DNA of 64,000 bases, taken from positions 124,001 through 188,000 of the forward strand of contig CAWGRX010000038.1 of NCBI GenBank assembly GCA_963825075.1. The letters are read 5' to 3'. This DNA comes from CAWAVN01 sp963825075 (GTDB lineage Bacteria > Planctomycetota > Planctomycetia > Planctomycetales > Planctomycetaceae). The position numbers were made by a program, and so were the translations under genes. Shown here one piece after another: positions 54,900 through 62,324 of the stretch (its first letter is position 1; each line of letters begins with the position of its first letter). Below the pieces are notes generated by a model. The model saw only the letters and a program-made list of their open reading frames with translations. It had not been told where the DNA came from and made no database searches.

Positions 54900-55964
54900 A
54901 TGATTTCCTCCCCACAAACTCAAATTCCGCTCATCGCGATGGCGTTGTTTATGCCAATCCGGCCAAGTCTTTCGGCCGAGGAGCGGACGCCACAGCAGGA
55001 ACGGGTGGACCGGGCGATCGTCAATGCCCTCCGGTTTTTGGCCCGCGAACAGCAGCCTTCCGGAGCGTGGCGGATCGATGCCTACGGCGACTCGACAGCG
55101 GGTACGTCGCTGGCGGTGATGGCTTTTCTCGCCGCGGGTCACGTTCCCGGTGAAGGGCCTTACGGCGATAAAATCACCGAGGGCATCGGGTGGGTTCTCG
55201 ATCATCAACGGCCGGATGGGATGTTAGTCGCGCAGCGGGCGAGCCACGGCCCAATGTACAGCCACGGCATCAGCACGCTGATGCTTGCCGAGGTCATCGG
55301 CATGGTGGAAAAACACCAGGCCGAGCCGTGCGAAAAAGCTCTGGAACGGGCCGTCGCCTTGATCGTCAAGGCCCAGGAAGTGCCCAAAGCCCGCAACCAC
55401 GAAGGCGGCTGGAGATATTCCCCCGCCAGCCCGGACAGCGATTTGAGCGTCACCGGCTGGCAGTTGCTGGCCCTCCGCGCGGCGAAAAACGTCGGCTGCG
55501 ACGTGCCCAAGAAAAATATCGACATGGCCATCGCCTACGTCAAGAACCTCAAAAGCGGCGGCGGGTTTACCTATCAGCCCGGCCAACGTCCCACGTCCGT
55601 CCGCACCGGCACCGGGATTTTGGCCCTCGAAGTCGCCGGCGATCACGAAGAGGTCGACGGCCGGACCGTGCATTCGGCCGAGACCCTTTCGGCGGCGGAT
55701 TACCTGCTCCGCCGGCCTCTCCGCTGGAACGAGCAGCATTTCTTCTACGGCGTTTACTATTGCAGCGTGGGCATGTTCAAAATGGGTGGAAAATACTGGG
55801 AACAAACTCAGCCCCACATCGAAAATCTGCTGATTTCCACGCAGCACCTCGATGGTAGCTGGCTGGGCCGGGCCGAGGCGAGGTACGGCCGCAATTATTG
55901 CACCTCGCTCGCCGTTCTGGCGCTCGCCATCGATTACCGCTATCTGCCGATTTATCAGCGGTAA
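54900..55964 (+). CDS. Terpene-cyclase/prenyltransferase (alpha-toroid) repeat protein
   Basis: This 354-residue protein has a weak signal peptide (IPLIAMALFMPIRPSLSA). The rest is an alpha/alpha barrel of squalene-cyclase type: repeated ALRFLAREQQPSGAWRIDAY, GWVLDHQRPDGMLVAQ, VPKARNHEGGWRYSPASPDS and ENLLISTQHLDGSWLG units, each with a 'Q..DG.W' tail. The cyclase DXDD motif is not seen, so it is probably not a terpene cyclase. Exported planctomycete proteins of this kind often lie next to DUF4175-like genes, as here (25 bp apart), suggesting one operon. Function unknown. Confidence 0.78.
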   Translation: MISSPQTQIPLIAMALFMPIRPSLSAEERTPQQERVDRAIVNALRFLAREQQPSGAWRIDAYGDSTAGTSLAVMAFLAAGHVPGEGPYGDKITEGIGWVLDHQRPDGMLVAQRASHGPMYSHGISTLMLAEVIGMVEKHQAEPCEKALERAVALIVKAQEVPKARNHEGGWRYSPASPDSDLSVTGWQLLALRAAKNVGCDVPKKNIDMAIAYVKNLKSGGGFTYQPGQRPTSVRTGTGILALEVAGDHEEVDGRTVHSAETLSAADYLLRRPLRWNEQHFFYGVYYCSVGMFKMGGKYWEQTQPHIENLLISTQHLDGSWLGRAEARYGRNYCTSLAVLALAIDYRYLPIYQR

Positions 55965-56079
55965 ATTGGTTTTCATTCTTCCCGTCTTGGAGTATGATCC
56001 CTAAAAAGCCGCGTGGAAATTCTCCGGCGGCGAAATTGTGAGATCTCCCTGCACCTTTCGCTTTTAGCAAATTGCGCCG

Positions 56080-56748
56080 ATGTCTATCGAACAAGCCGAA
56101 CAATTAAAACGCGAATGGACCGATAAATACGTCGTGGTCAACCCGGACGTTCCCTATTTAAAACGCTTCCAAAACTTCACGGGCACGGTGAAGACGGTCA
56201 ACATGAACTGCCGTGCCCTGGTGCAGTTTGACGCGCCGGAGGACATCGGCTGGTACGATATTGACCTCAATCATCTCCAGATCGTCGATGCTCCGGTCAA
56301 GAAAAAGAAAGCCACCGCCCCGGCCGCGGCGGAAGCCAAGCCCGCCGCCAAAAAGGCCCCGGCGAAAACCGGCGGCAAAAGCCCGCTTGAACTCGCCCGC
56401 GAACAAGCCGCCGCCGGAGCCAAACCCGCCGCCAAACCGGCGGGCGGTAAAAAGCTCTCGCCGCTGGAACTCGCCCGCCAGCAAGGCGCGGGCGGCGGAG
56501 CGAAACCGGAATCAAAGGCGGAATCCAAACCGGCCGCGAAGTCCGAATCCAAGCCCGCAGGGAAAAAGCTGTCTCCGTTGGAACTGGCCCGGCAGCAAGG
56601 AGCCGCCGGCGGTGAAAAAGCCCCCGCCGAGGAAACCGTTCCCCCCGCGGAATCGGCCGCGCCTCAAAACGCCCCCGTCAAGGAGGCCGGGAAGAACCTT
56701 TCCCCTCTCGAACGCGCCCGCCTGCAAGACGGCAAGAAAAACGGCTGA
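56080..56748 (+). CDS. Cytosolic protein with four SPLELAR repeats
   Basis: This is a 222-residue protein. An N-terminal ~65-residue domain (LKREWTDKYVVVNPDVPYLK, FTGTVKTVNMNCRALVQFDA, GWYDIDLNHLQIVDAP) looks like a small SH3-like barrel. A Lys/Ala/Pro linker follows, and then a short motif recurs four times: GKSPLELAREQAA, KKLSPLELARQQGA (twice) and KNLSPLERARLQD. The spacers are rich in Ala, Lys, Pro and Glu. The motif is well conserved against a low-complexity background, which suggests binding of one partner at several sites. No signal peptide. Function unknown. Confidence 0.65.
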   Translation: MSIEQAEQLKREWTDKYVVVNPDVPYLKRFQNFTGTVKTVNMNCRALVQFDAPEDIGWYDIDLNHLQIVDAPVKKKKATAPAAAEAKPAAKKAPAKTGGKSPLELAREQAAAGAKPAAKPAGGKKLSPLELARQQGAGGGAKPESKAESKPAAKSESKPAGKKLSPLELARQQGAAGGEKAPAEETVPPAESAAPQNAPVKEAGKNLSPLERARLQDGKKNG

Positions 56749-56830
56749 GCGAGGTTTGAAATTCGTCAGTTAAGTTTTTCAGGTTCCTGGCGAGCCGAGC
56801 CCCTTCTCCCAATCTTGTCTCCCCATTGGT

Positions 56831-56855
56831 CATTGGTCATTGGTGCTTGGTCATT
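56831..56855 (+). repeat. TTGGTCATTGG repeat, left arm of larC-flanking inverted pair
   Basis: 25 bp starting CATTGGTCATTGGTGCTTGG lie upstream of larC. The exact complement is at 58236-58260. Confidence 0.85.
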
Positions 56856-56963
56856 CGGATTTCCCCGGTCCGATTGCCCTTGGTTCACGCCAAGCCTGCC
56901 GATAGAATTTCCCGGTGCAGAAATTCCAGGCCCCAAACCTTTGATCCCAAAGGAAAGCCTTTC

Positions 56964-58265
56964 GTGCGGATTGCCTATCTCGATTGCTCCACCGGCATCA
57001 GTGGCGACATGACTCTCGCAGCCCTCATCGACGTCGGCGTCGATCCGGCCGCCATCCGCGCTGGGGTCGATTCGATGGACCTGGAGGGCGTCGAGCTTCT
57101 CACCGAAACCGTCATCAAGGGCGGCTTTCGGGCGATCCATGTTCGCGTGGAGCATCCCGAACAGCACGCACATCGGCATCTATCGGACGTTCATGCCTTG
57201 ATCGACCGTGCGGACGCCGTCACCCCGCCCCAAAAAGATCTCGCCAAGCGGATCTTCGCAGCCGTCGCCCGAGCCGAGGCCAAAGTGCACGGCATGTCGA
57301 TCGAGGAAGTGCATTTTCACGAAGTCGGGGCGATCGATTCCATCGTGGACATCGTCGGGGCGGCGATCGGGTTCGATCTCTTGGGAGCGGATCAAATCGT
57401 GTCGAGTCCCTTACCGACGGGCCGGGGGCAGGTTGTCATCGATCATGGCATCTGCACCGTGCCCACGCCGGGGACCGCGGAACTCCTCAAAGGGATTCCG
57501 CTCGCGGATGTGCCGATCGATTCCGAACTCACCACGCCCACCGGGGCCGCCATCGTGACGACGCTCGTCGACCGCTTTGGCCCGCTCCCGGAAATGACGA
57601 TCGAACGCATCGGCTACGGAGCCGGCACCCGCGATTTCCCGCAGCGGGCGAACCTGTTGCGGATGTTCGTGGGAACGCAGGTTCTGTCCAGCGATTCCGA
57701 TCAGGTTTACGTCCTGGAAACCAACCTCGACGATGTCTCCGGCGAGATCATCGGCTACGCCCGCCAAAAACTCTTCGAAGCCGGGGCCAGAGATGTTTAC
57801 ACAATCCCCATCCAAATGAAAAAAGACCGCCCCGGCGTGCTCTTCAGCGTGATCTGTAGCCCCGGCGACGTGGAGCGATTGGAAACCATCCTCTTCGAGG
57901 AAACGGCGACTTTCGGCGTACGCAGGCATCTCATGCAGCGATCCAGACGCACCCGCGAGGAGCACACCGTCGAAACCGTGTGGGGGCCGGTGCGGGGCAA
58001 GCTGGGATGGAGGCGAGGCGATGAGCCGATCTTCACCCCGGAGTTCGATGACTTCGCGAAACTCGCCGCGGAGCATTCCGTGCCGCTCCGTCAAATCTAC
58101 CGCACCGCCGAATCTGCCTTCGACCCGCAAAACCTCCCCCGCGAACGCCCCCCCTTGCTCCGCAAGATACGCACCACCACGATCATCATCATCACGACCA
58201 CGACACGCACCACCACGATCACGATCATAATGACCAATGACCAAGCACCAATGACCAATGAATGA
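56964..58265 (+). CDS. larC: Nickel-pincer cofactor biosynthesis protein LarC (DUF111), probable one-base loss near the 3' end
   Basis: The start is the GTG at 56964, after AAAGGAAA, giving the family opening RIAYLDCSTGISGDMTLAAL. LarC inserts nickel into the pincer nucleotide cofactor of lactate racemase-type enzymes. Markers are GGFRAIHVRVEHPEQHAHRH, ARAEAKVHGMSIEEVHFHEV, GAIDSIVDIVGAAIGFDLLG, LTTPTGAAIVTTLVDRFGPL, YVLETNLDDVSGEIIGYARQ and PIQMKKDRPGVLFSVICSPG. After RERPP the frame reads into Thr/Ile junk. The -1 frame reads APQDTHHHDHHHHDHDTHHH and stops at 58240, a His-rich metal-binding tail. The switch falls at a run of seven C (58148-58154), so one C is probably missing. larB and larE are not nearby. 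Confidence 0.88.
   Translation: MRIAYLDCSTGISGDMTLAALIDVGVDPAAIRAGVDSMDLEGVELLTETVIKGGFRAIHVRVEHPEQHAHRHLSDVHALIDRADAVTPPQKDLAKRIFAAVARAEAKVHGMSIEEVHFHEVGAIDSIVDIVGAAIGFDLLGADQIVSSPLPTGRGQVVIDHGICTVPTPGTAELLKGIPLADVPIDSELTTPTGAAIVTTLVDRFGPLPEMTIERIGYGAGTRDFPQRANLLRMFVGTQVLSSDSDQVYVLETNLDDVSGEIIGYARQKLFEAGARDVYTIPIQMKKDRPGVLFSVICSPGDVERLETILFEETATFGVRRHLMQRSRRTREEHTVETVWGPVRGKLGWRRGDEPIFTPEFDDFAKLAAEHSVPLRQIYRTAESAFDPQNLPRERPPLLRKIRTTTIIIITTTTRTTTITIIMTNDQAPMTNE
58236..58260 (-). repeat. TTGGTCATTGG repeat, right arm of larC-flanking inverted pair
   Basis: Exact complement of the 25 bp at 56831-56855. It contains the corrected larC stop codon. Confidence 0.85.
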
Positions 58266-58342
58266 CAGAAGGCAAGATCAGGCGAAAACCACAACTGACA
58301 AATTTCAACGGACAACTGACAAATTCGCATGGAGGCGGAGGT

Positions 58343-58816
58343 TTGGAAAAATTTCTCACCGGGCCGAACCTGATTTTTTTGGGGCTGATGATCTGGTCGG
58401 CGATGATGCTGCGGAACTCGGCCGCCCGCAGTCGGCGGTCGCGGAACCGGGACGTGTCCCGGGAATTGAAGTCCGAGCTTCAGAAAAAAGAGCGGTCCGC
58501 AGAATCGCAGATTCATCAACTGGAAGTTCGCCTGCACGATTACGACCGCGACGTGGCCGCTCGCGTGGAAACGACGCTGACCATGCTCGATCAACTCATC
58601 GCCGAGGCCGACCGCGAAATCGTCCGGTTGGAAACGCTGCTCGAAAAACGCAAAGGCGGAAAAGTGTCGCCGCTTTCTCCCGAACAGCGGCGAATGGTGG
58701 TTCATTTGGCCGGGGCCGGTTATTCTATCCACGAGATCGCCAAGTTGGTGGACCACTCCGCCGATCAAATCGCGGCGATTCTGAAAGCGGACGACCAAGA
58801 CCAGCGCGCCGCTTGA
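58343..58816 (+). CDS. Small membrane-anchored coiled-coil protein with HTH-like end
   Basis: The start is uncertain. I favour the TTG at 58343, with GGAGG 7 bases upstream, because codons before it come from intergenic repeats (ACAACTGACAAATT twice); an ATG at 58262 is the alternative. From 58343, about 157 residues: a membrane helix (FLTGPNLIFLGLMIWSAMML), a basic segment (RNSAARSRRSRNRDVSREL), a long coiled coil (~45-115), and a C-terminal ~45-residue helix-turn-helix-like end (RMVVHLAGAGYSIHEIAKLV, DHSADQIAAILK). The last part resembles the HTH of resolvases. Unrecognised as a family. Confidence 0.6.
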   Translation: MEKFLTGPNLIFLGLMIWSAMMLRNSAARSRRSRNRDVSRELKSELQKKERSAESQIHQLEVRLHDYDRDVAARVETTLTMLDQLIAEADREIVRLETLLEKRKGGKVSPLSPEQRRMVVHLAGAGYSIHEIAKLVDHSADQIAAILKADDQDQRAA

Positions 58817-58830
58817 GAGCTGTTTTCTTG

Positions 58831-58912
58831 GCGAGCGGGAGGTGTCAGGCTCCCGGTCACATCGATCAATCCAAAACTCCACAAAACCAGGAGGCTGACA
58901 CCTCCCGCTCGC
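58831..58912. repeat. Inverted pair of GCGAGCGGGAGGTGTCAG elements
   Basis: GCGAGCGGGAGGTGTCAGGC (58831-58855) faces GGAGGCTGACACCTCCCGCT (58890-58912). A single arm lies at 15275-15302. Confidence 0.75.
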
Positions 58913-58941
58913 CTGTCAATCGAAAGAAAGACCGGAAGCCG

Positions 58942-59703
58942 ATGATTTTCGATCAGTTCAAACTGGACGGCCGGGTCGCCTTGGTGACGGGAGCCAGTCA
59001 CGGGTTGGGGCAGGCGATTGCCTGGGGATTGGCTCAGGCCGGGGCCGATGTGGCGAACGTCTCCCGCCGGGAAACCGCGGACGAGACGCGGGAGTTGGTG
59101 GAAAGCTGCGGGCGGGGGTTTTTGGATCTGCGGGCCGACCTGGGCGACCCGGCCCAACGCAAGGGGTTGATCGATCAAATCGCCGACAAGCTGGGGCCGG
59201 TGGACATTCTCGTCAACAACGCCGGCATCTGCGAACGCTTCCCCCCCGAAGATTACGCCGACGAGAGGTTCCGCTATTTATTGGAAATCCATTTGAACGC
59301 GAGCTTCGATCTTTCGCAGCAAGCGGCCCCCCACATGTTCCGCCGGGGCCGGGGCAAGATCATCAACATCGGCTCGGTGCTGAGCTTCGAGGGCGGTTGG
59401 CACATCCCCGCTTACACCGCCGCCAAGCACGCCATCGCGGGGTTGACGAAATCCCTGGCAACCGCCTGGGCCGGGCGGGGCATCAACGTCAACTGCATCG
59501 CACCGGGCTACTTCGACACCGACCCACCCGGCGGACTGCGAAATGATCCGGTCCGCGGCCCTCAGATTTTGGATCGCATTCCCGCCGGCCGCTGGGGTCA
59601 GCCCGATGAGATCGCCCCGCTCGCCGTGTTCCTGGCATCCGATGCCTCCAACTACATGCACGGCAGCATCGTCGTCATCGACGGCGGCTGGCTCGCCCGC
59701 TAA
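58942..59703 (+). CDS. Short-chain dehydrogenase, KduD-like
   Basis: This 253-residue protein has exactly the length of E. coli KduD (2-deoxy-D-gluconate 3-dehydrogenase). It opens MIFDQFKLDGRVALVTGASH, with the Rossmann TGASHGLG loop. NNAG is at ~88-91, the catalytic Ser in NIGSVLSFEGG, and YTAAK (about residues 152-156) as the YxxxK dyad. IAPGYFDTDP, SDASNYMHGSIVVIDGGWLA and GRWGQPDEIA are typical of glucose-DH/KduD-type SDRs. Substrate assignment to 2-keto-3-deoxy sugars is by resemblance only. No kdu/pectin genes are adjacent. Intergenic repeats flank it on both sides. Confidence 0.82.
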   Translation: MIFDQFKLDGRVALVTGASHGLGQAIAWGLAQAGADVANVSRRETADETRELVESCGRGFLDLRADLGDPAQRKGLIDQIADKLGPVDILVNNAGICERFPPEDYADERFRYLLEIHLNASFDLSQQAAPHMFRRGRGKIINIGSVLSFEGGWHIPAYTAAKHAIAGLTKSLATAWAGRGINVNCIAPGYFDTDPPGGLRNDPVRGPQILDRIPAGRWGQPDEIAPLAVFLASDASNYMHGSIVVIDGGWLAR

Positions 59704-60174
59704 ACGGTGCTCGGAGAACAGTCGTCGCACCTCATTAGCCGCAGGGCGGCAGCCTGGGCTGTTCAAAATTTGGCATTGACGTGTGGAAATGAGGGTAATG
59801 ATTTGCGCCACTTTTGTTCCCGGTTCCTCGGAAAATGGTTGAAAATGCCCAATGAATAGAGCAAAATCACCGATTTGCGAACGGTAAAAAAGCTGCGCAA
59901 AGACAAATCCTCGTCAACTCCAATTTTTTAACACCCCAGGCGCTAGCCCCGGTTCGATTAGCCGCAGGGCGCTAGCCTGTCTATTACCCACAAGTCCGAA
60001 AAAGGGGATATATCAACAATCACTGATGTTGCAACTCTATGAATCACACAGGGTTGCATCATTTAGTGTTCGTGTGTATAAATCTCTGTAAGTCATTGTC
60101 AACAAATGGCTTATGACTTGTGGGTAATAGACAGGGGCGCTAGCCCCGGTTTTTGGAAAAGGAGCTTTGGTCCG
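59704..60174. other. Repeat-rich intergenic region
   Basis: About 470 bp without a gene. It contains GCTAGC/CCGCAGGGC units near 59735, 59940-59975 and 60135-60150, and an AT-rich segment bounded by 19-bp inverted repeats (59977-60134). Confidence 0.7.
59977..60134. repeat. AT-rich segment with perfect 19-bp terminal inverted repeats
   Basis: CTGTCTATTACCCACAAGT (59977-59995) and its exact complement (60116-60134) enclose about 120 bp of AT-rich sequence without coding potential. GCTAGC-type units lie immediately outside both ends, as if the segment had inserted in one. Confidence 0.7.
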
Positions 60175-60849
60175 GTGCGGATTTCGGTGATCGTTCCCGT
60201 CCTCAACGAAGCCGGCCAAATTACGGACGTGATCCGGCAAACCCGAGCCTTGGGAGATGCCGAAATCATCGTCGTCGATGGCGGCAGCGGCGACGGCACC
60301 GCTGAAAAGGCCAGCGAAGCGGACGTAATTCTCTGCTCTTCTCCGGGCCGAGCCATCCAGCAAAACACCGGGGCGTCGGCGAGTTCGGGGGAGGTGCTGT
60401 TATTCCTGCACGCCGACTGCCGACTGCAACCGGGCAGTCTGGAAGCGATTCAATCCGCCCTCCAAAATCCCCGCTGCGTGGGCGGCTGCTTTCGGCAGCG
60501 GATCGAAGCCGACGGCTGGAAATACCGCCTGCTCGAACACGGCAACGCCTGGCGAGTCCGGCTTTTCAAGTGGGCCTACGGCGATCAGGGAATTTTCGTC
60601 AGACGGTCCGTGTTCGAGGAACTGGGCGGCTTTCCGGAGCTTCAGTTGATGGAAGATCTGTTCTTCATGAAACGCCTCAAGCGCCGAGGCAAAGTTGCAA
60701 TCCTCAATCCGCCTCTGTGCATCTCCGCCCGCCGTTGGCAAAAGAAAGGCGTATTTCGCCAAACGCTCCGCAACTGGAGTCTGATCGCCCTGGCCCATTG
60801 CGGCATCTCTCCCAATCGGCTCGCCCGCTTCTATCCGCACGTCCGCTAA
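60175..60849 (+). CDS. GT2 glycosyltransferase, TIGR04283-like
   Basis: The start at GTG 60175 follows AAGGAG by about 9 bases; upstream in-frame codons come from the intergenic repeat. The 224-residue protein begins VRISVIVPVLNEAGQITDVI and has the donor-binding IIVVDGGSGDGTAEKA. DXD-like LLFLHADCRLQPGSLEAI follows, and the C-terminal half shows GDQGIFVRRSVFEELGGFPE and LMEDLFFMKRLKRRGKVAIL. This is the short soluble GT2 group named TIGR04283 ('arsenosugar biosynthesis glycosyltransferase', a label not proven here). No ars genes are nearby. Confidence 0.85.
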   Translation: MRISVIVPVLNEAGQITDVIRQTRALGDAEIIVVDGGSGDGTAEKASEADVILCSSPGRAIQQNTGASASSGEVLLFLHADCRLQPGSLEAIQSALQNPRCVGGCFRQRIEADGWKYRLLEHGNAWRVRLFKWAYGDQGIFVRRSVFEELGGFPELQLMEDLFFMKRLKRRGKVAILNPPLCISARRWQKKGVFRQTLRNWSLIALAHCGISPNRLARFYPHVR

Positions 60850-60963
60850 GAACGGAACCGCTTTGGCGATCAGGCGGTGGAAATTCAGCGGCCAACGGCC
60901 CATAATACGGCCAACTCGCATTCCCTCTGCTGGCGAATTCACTCCGAATGGAAAGGCATCATC

Positions 60964-62082
60964 ATGAGTAAAACCGTGAACGTAGCGATGATTGGGTTGG
61001 GGTTCGGGGCTGAGTTCATTCCGATTTATCAGAGCCACCCCCATGCGAATGTGCACGCCATCTGCCGCCGGAACGAAACCGAATTGAAAAAGTCGGGTGA
61101 TCAGTTCGGCATCGAAAAACGCTACGCGAATTACGATGAAGTGCTCGCCGATCCCGATGTGGATTTTGTGCACATCAACAGCCCGATCAGCGACCATGCC
61201 TGGATGTCGCTCAAAGCCTTGGACGCCGGCAAGCACGTGATGTGCACCGTGCCGATGGCGACCACAATCGACGAATGCCGGCAGATTGTGGAGAAGGTCA
61301 AACAGACCGGTCTGAAATACATGATGGCCGAGACCGTGGTTTACAGCCGGGAGTTTTTGTTTCTCAAGGAACTTTACGAGAAAGGCGAGCTTGGGAAAAT
61401 TCAATATCTCGCGGCGTCGCATCCTCAGGACATGGACGGCTGGCCGGAGTATTGGCAGCGAATGATCCCGATGCACTATGCGACGCACGTCGTCAGCCCC
61501 TGCCTGGGATTGGTCAATGGCCTCGCGGAATACGTGAGCTGCTTCGGTTCCGGCACCGTGCGGGACGACATCGCGCAGAAGTCCGGCAACCGCTTCGCCG
61601 TCGAGACCTGCCACATCAAAGTTAAAGACAGCGACCTCACCGCGCACATTTGGCGCTTCCTTTATGATGTGGCCCGGCAATACCGCGAGAGCTTTGACGT
61701 TTACGGCACGAAGAAAAGTTTCGAATGGGCGCTCATCGAAAACGAGCCGCACGTCCTCCACACCGCGAAAAAGCCCGAACCGGAAATCCCCGAACGCGTG
61801 GAAGTTCCCGATTACGCGCACCTGCTGCCGGAGTCCATCCGCAAGTTTACATTGCCCCAGGAAATTCACGACACCGAGCATCTGTCGTTTATCCAAGGCG
61901 GCGGGCACGGCGGCTCGCATCCGCACTTGGCGAACGAATTTATCAATGCCCTGATTGAAGACCGCGACCCCTGGCCCAATGCCGTCACCAGCGCCAACTG
62001 GACCTGCGTCGGCATCTGCGCCCACGAATCCGCGACGAAAGGCGGCGAGATAGTCCGGTTACCGGAGTTCACGTTGGGATAG
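60964..62082 (+). CDS. Gfo/Idh/MocA-family oxidoreductase
   Basis: The start is the ATG at 60964 after GGAAAGG. The 372-residue protein has an N-terminal Rossmann domain: VNVAMIGLGFGAEFIPIYQS (the GXGXXA-like variant GLGFGAE), followed by VHAICRRNETELKK and FVHINSPISDHAWMSLKALD with AGKHVMCTVPMATTIDE. The latter replaces the usual 'EKP' with 'TVP', so the common catalytic Lys is missing. The C-terminal sheet domain has GKIQYLAASHPQDMDGWPEY. It is probably an NAD(P)-dependent sugar dehydrogenase or hydrolase-like variant of unknown substrate. Confidence 0.87.
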   Translation: MSKTVNVAMIGLGFGAEFIPIYQSHPHANVHAICRRNETELKKSGDQFGIEKRYANYDEVLADPDVDFVHINSPISDHAWMSLKALDAGKHVMCTVPMATTIDECRQIVEKVKQTGLKYMMAETVVYSREFLFLKELYEKGELGKIQYLAASHPQDMDGWPEYWQRMIPMHYATHVVSPCLGLVNGLAEYVSCFGSGTVRDDIAQKSGNRFAVETCHIKVKDSDLTAHIWRFLYDVARQYRESFDVYGTKKSFEWALIENEPHVLHTAKKPEPEIPERVEVPDYAHLLPESIRKFTLPQEIHDTEHLSFIQGGGHGGSHPHLANEFINALIEDRDPWPNAVTSANWTCVGICAHESATKGGEIVRLPEFTLG

Positions 62083-62100
62083 CACACGGGAGAACCTCAA

Positions 62101-62221
62101 ACCGCTTACTTCGTGCGCGGCTCTTGTTCTTTCTCATTTCGAGAATACGCAAAGAGCCGCGCACGAAGTAAGTGGTGTTCATTTCGAGAATACGCAAAGA
62201 GCCGCGCACGAAGTAGGCGGT
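62101..62221. repeat. Cluster of three GAGCCGCGCACGAAGTA repeats
   Basis: Copies lie at 62101-62123 (-), 62154-62176 (+) and 62199-62221 (+). The + copies are preceded by the same TTTCGAGAATACGCAAA spacer. The arrangement (two + and one -) mirrors the triplet at 19246-19377. They occupy the gap between the oxidoreductase and DUF255 genes. Confidence 0.85.
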
Positions 62222-62324
62222 GTTCTCAAGTCGTGCGATGTGTTCTCCCCTTGTTTCGCGCTCCGCGGCGTTCTAGGATTCAGGTGGACCAAGCCTTTTC
62301 CTCTTTTGCCCGGCGGTGGCCCTT

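Noticed and set aside
54900..55964. Squalene-hopene cyclase
   Set aside because: It has the repeat fold only; the DXDD catalytic motif is absent and the length is about half that of the enzyme.
60400..62025. 541-codon minus-strand frame spanning the GT2 and oxidoreductase genes
   Set aside because: It crosses two well-supported genes and their intergenic gap; composition is typical of antisense GC-rich frames.
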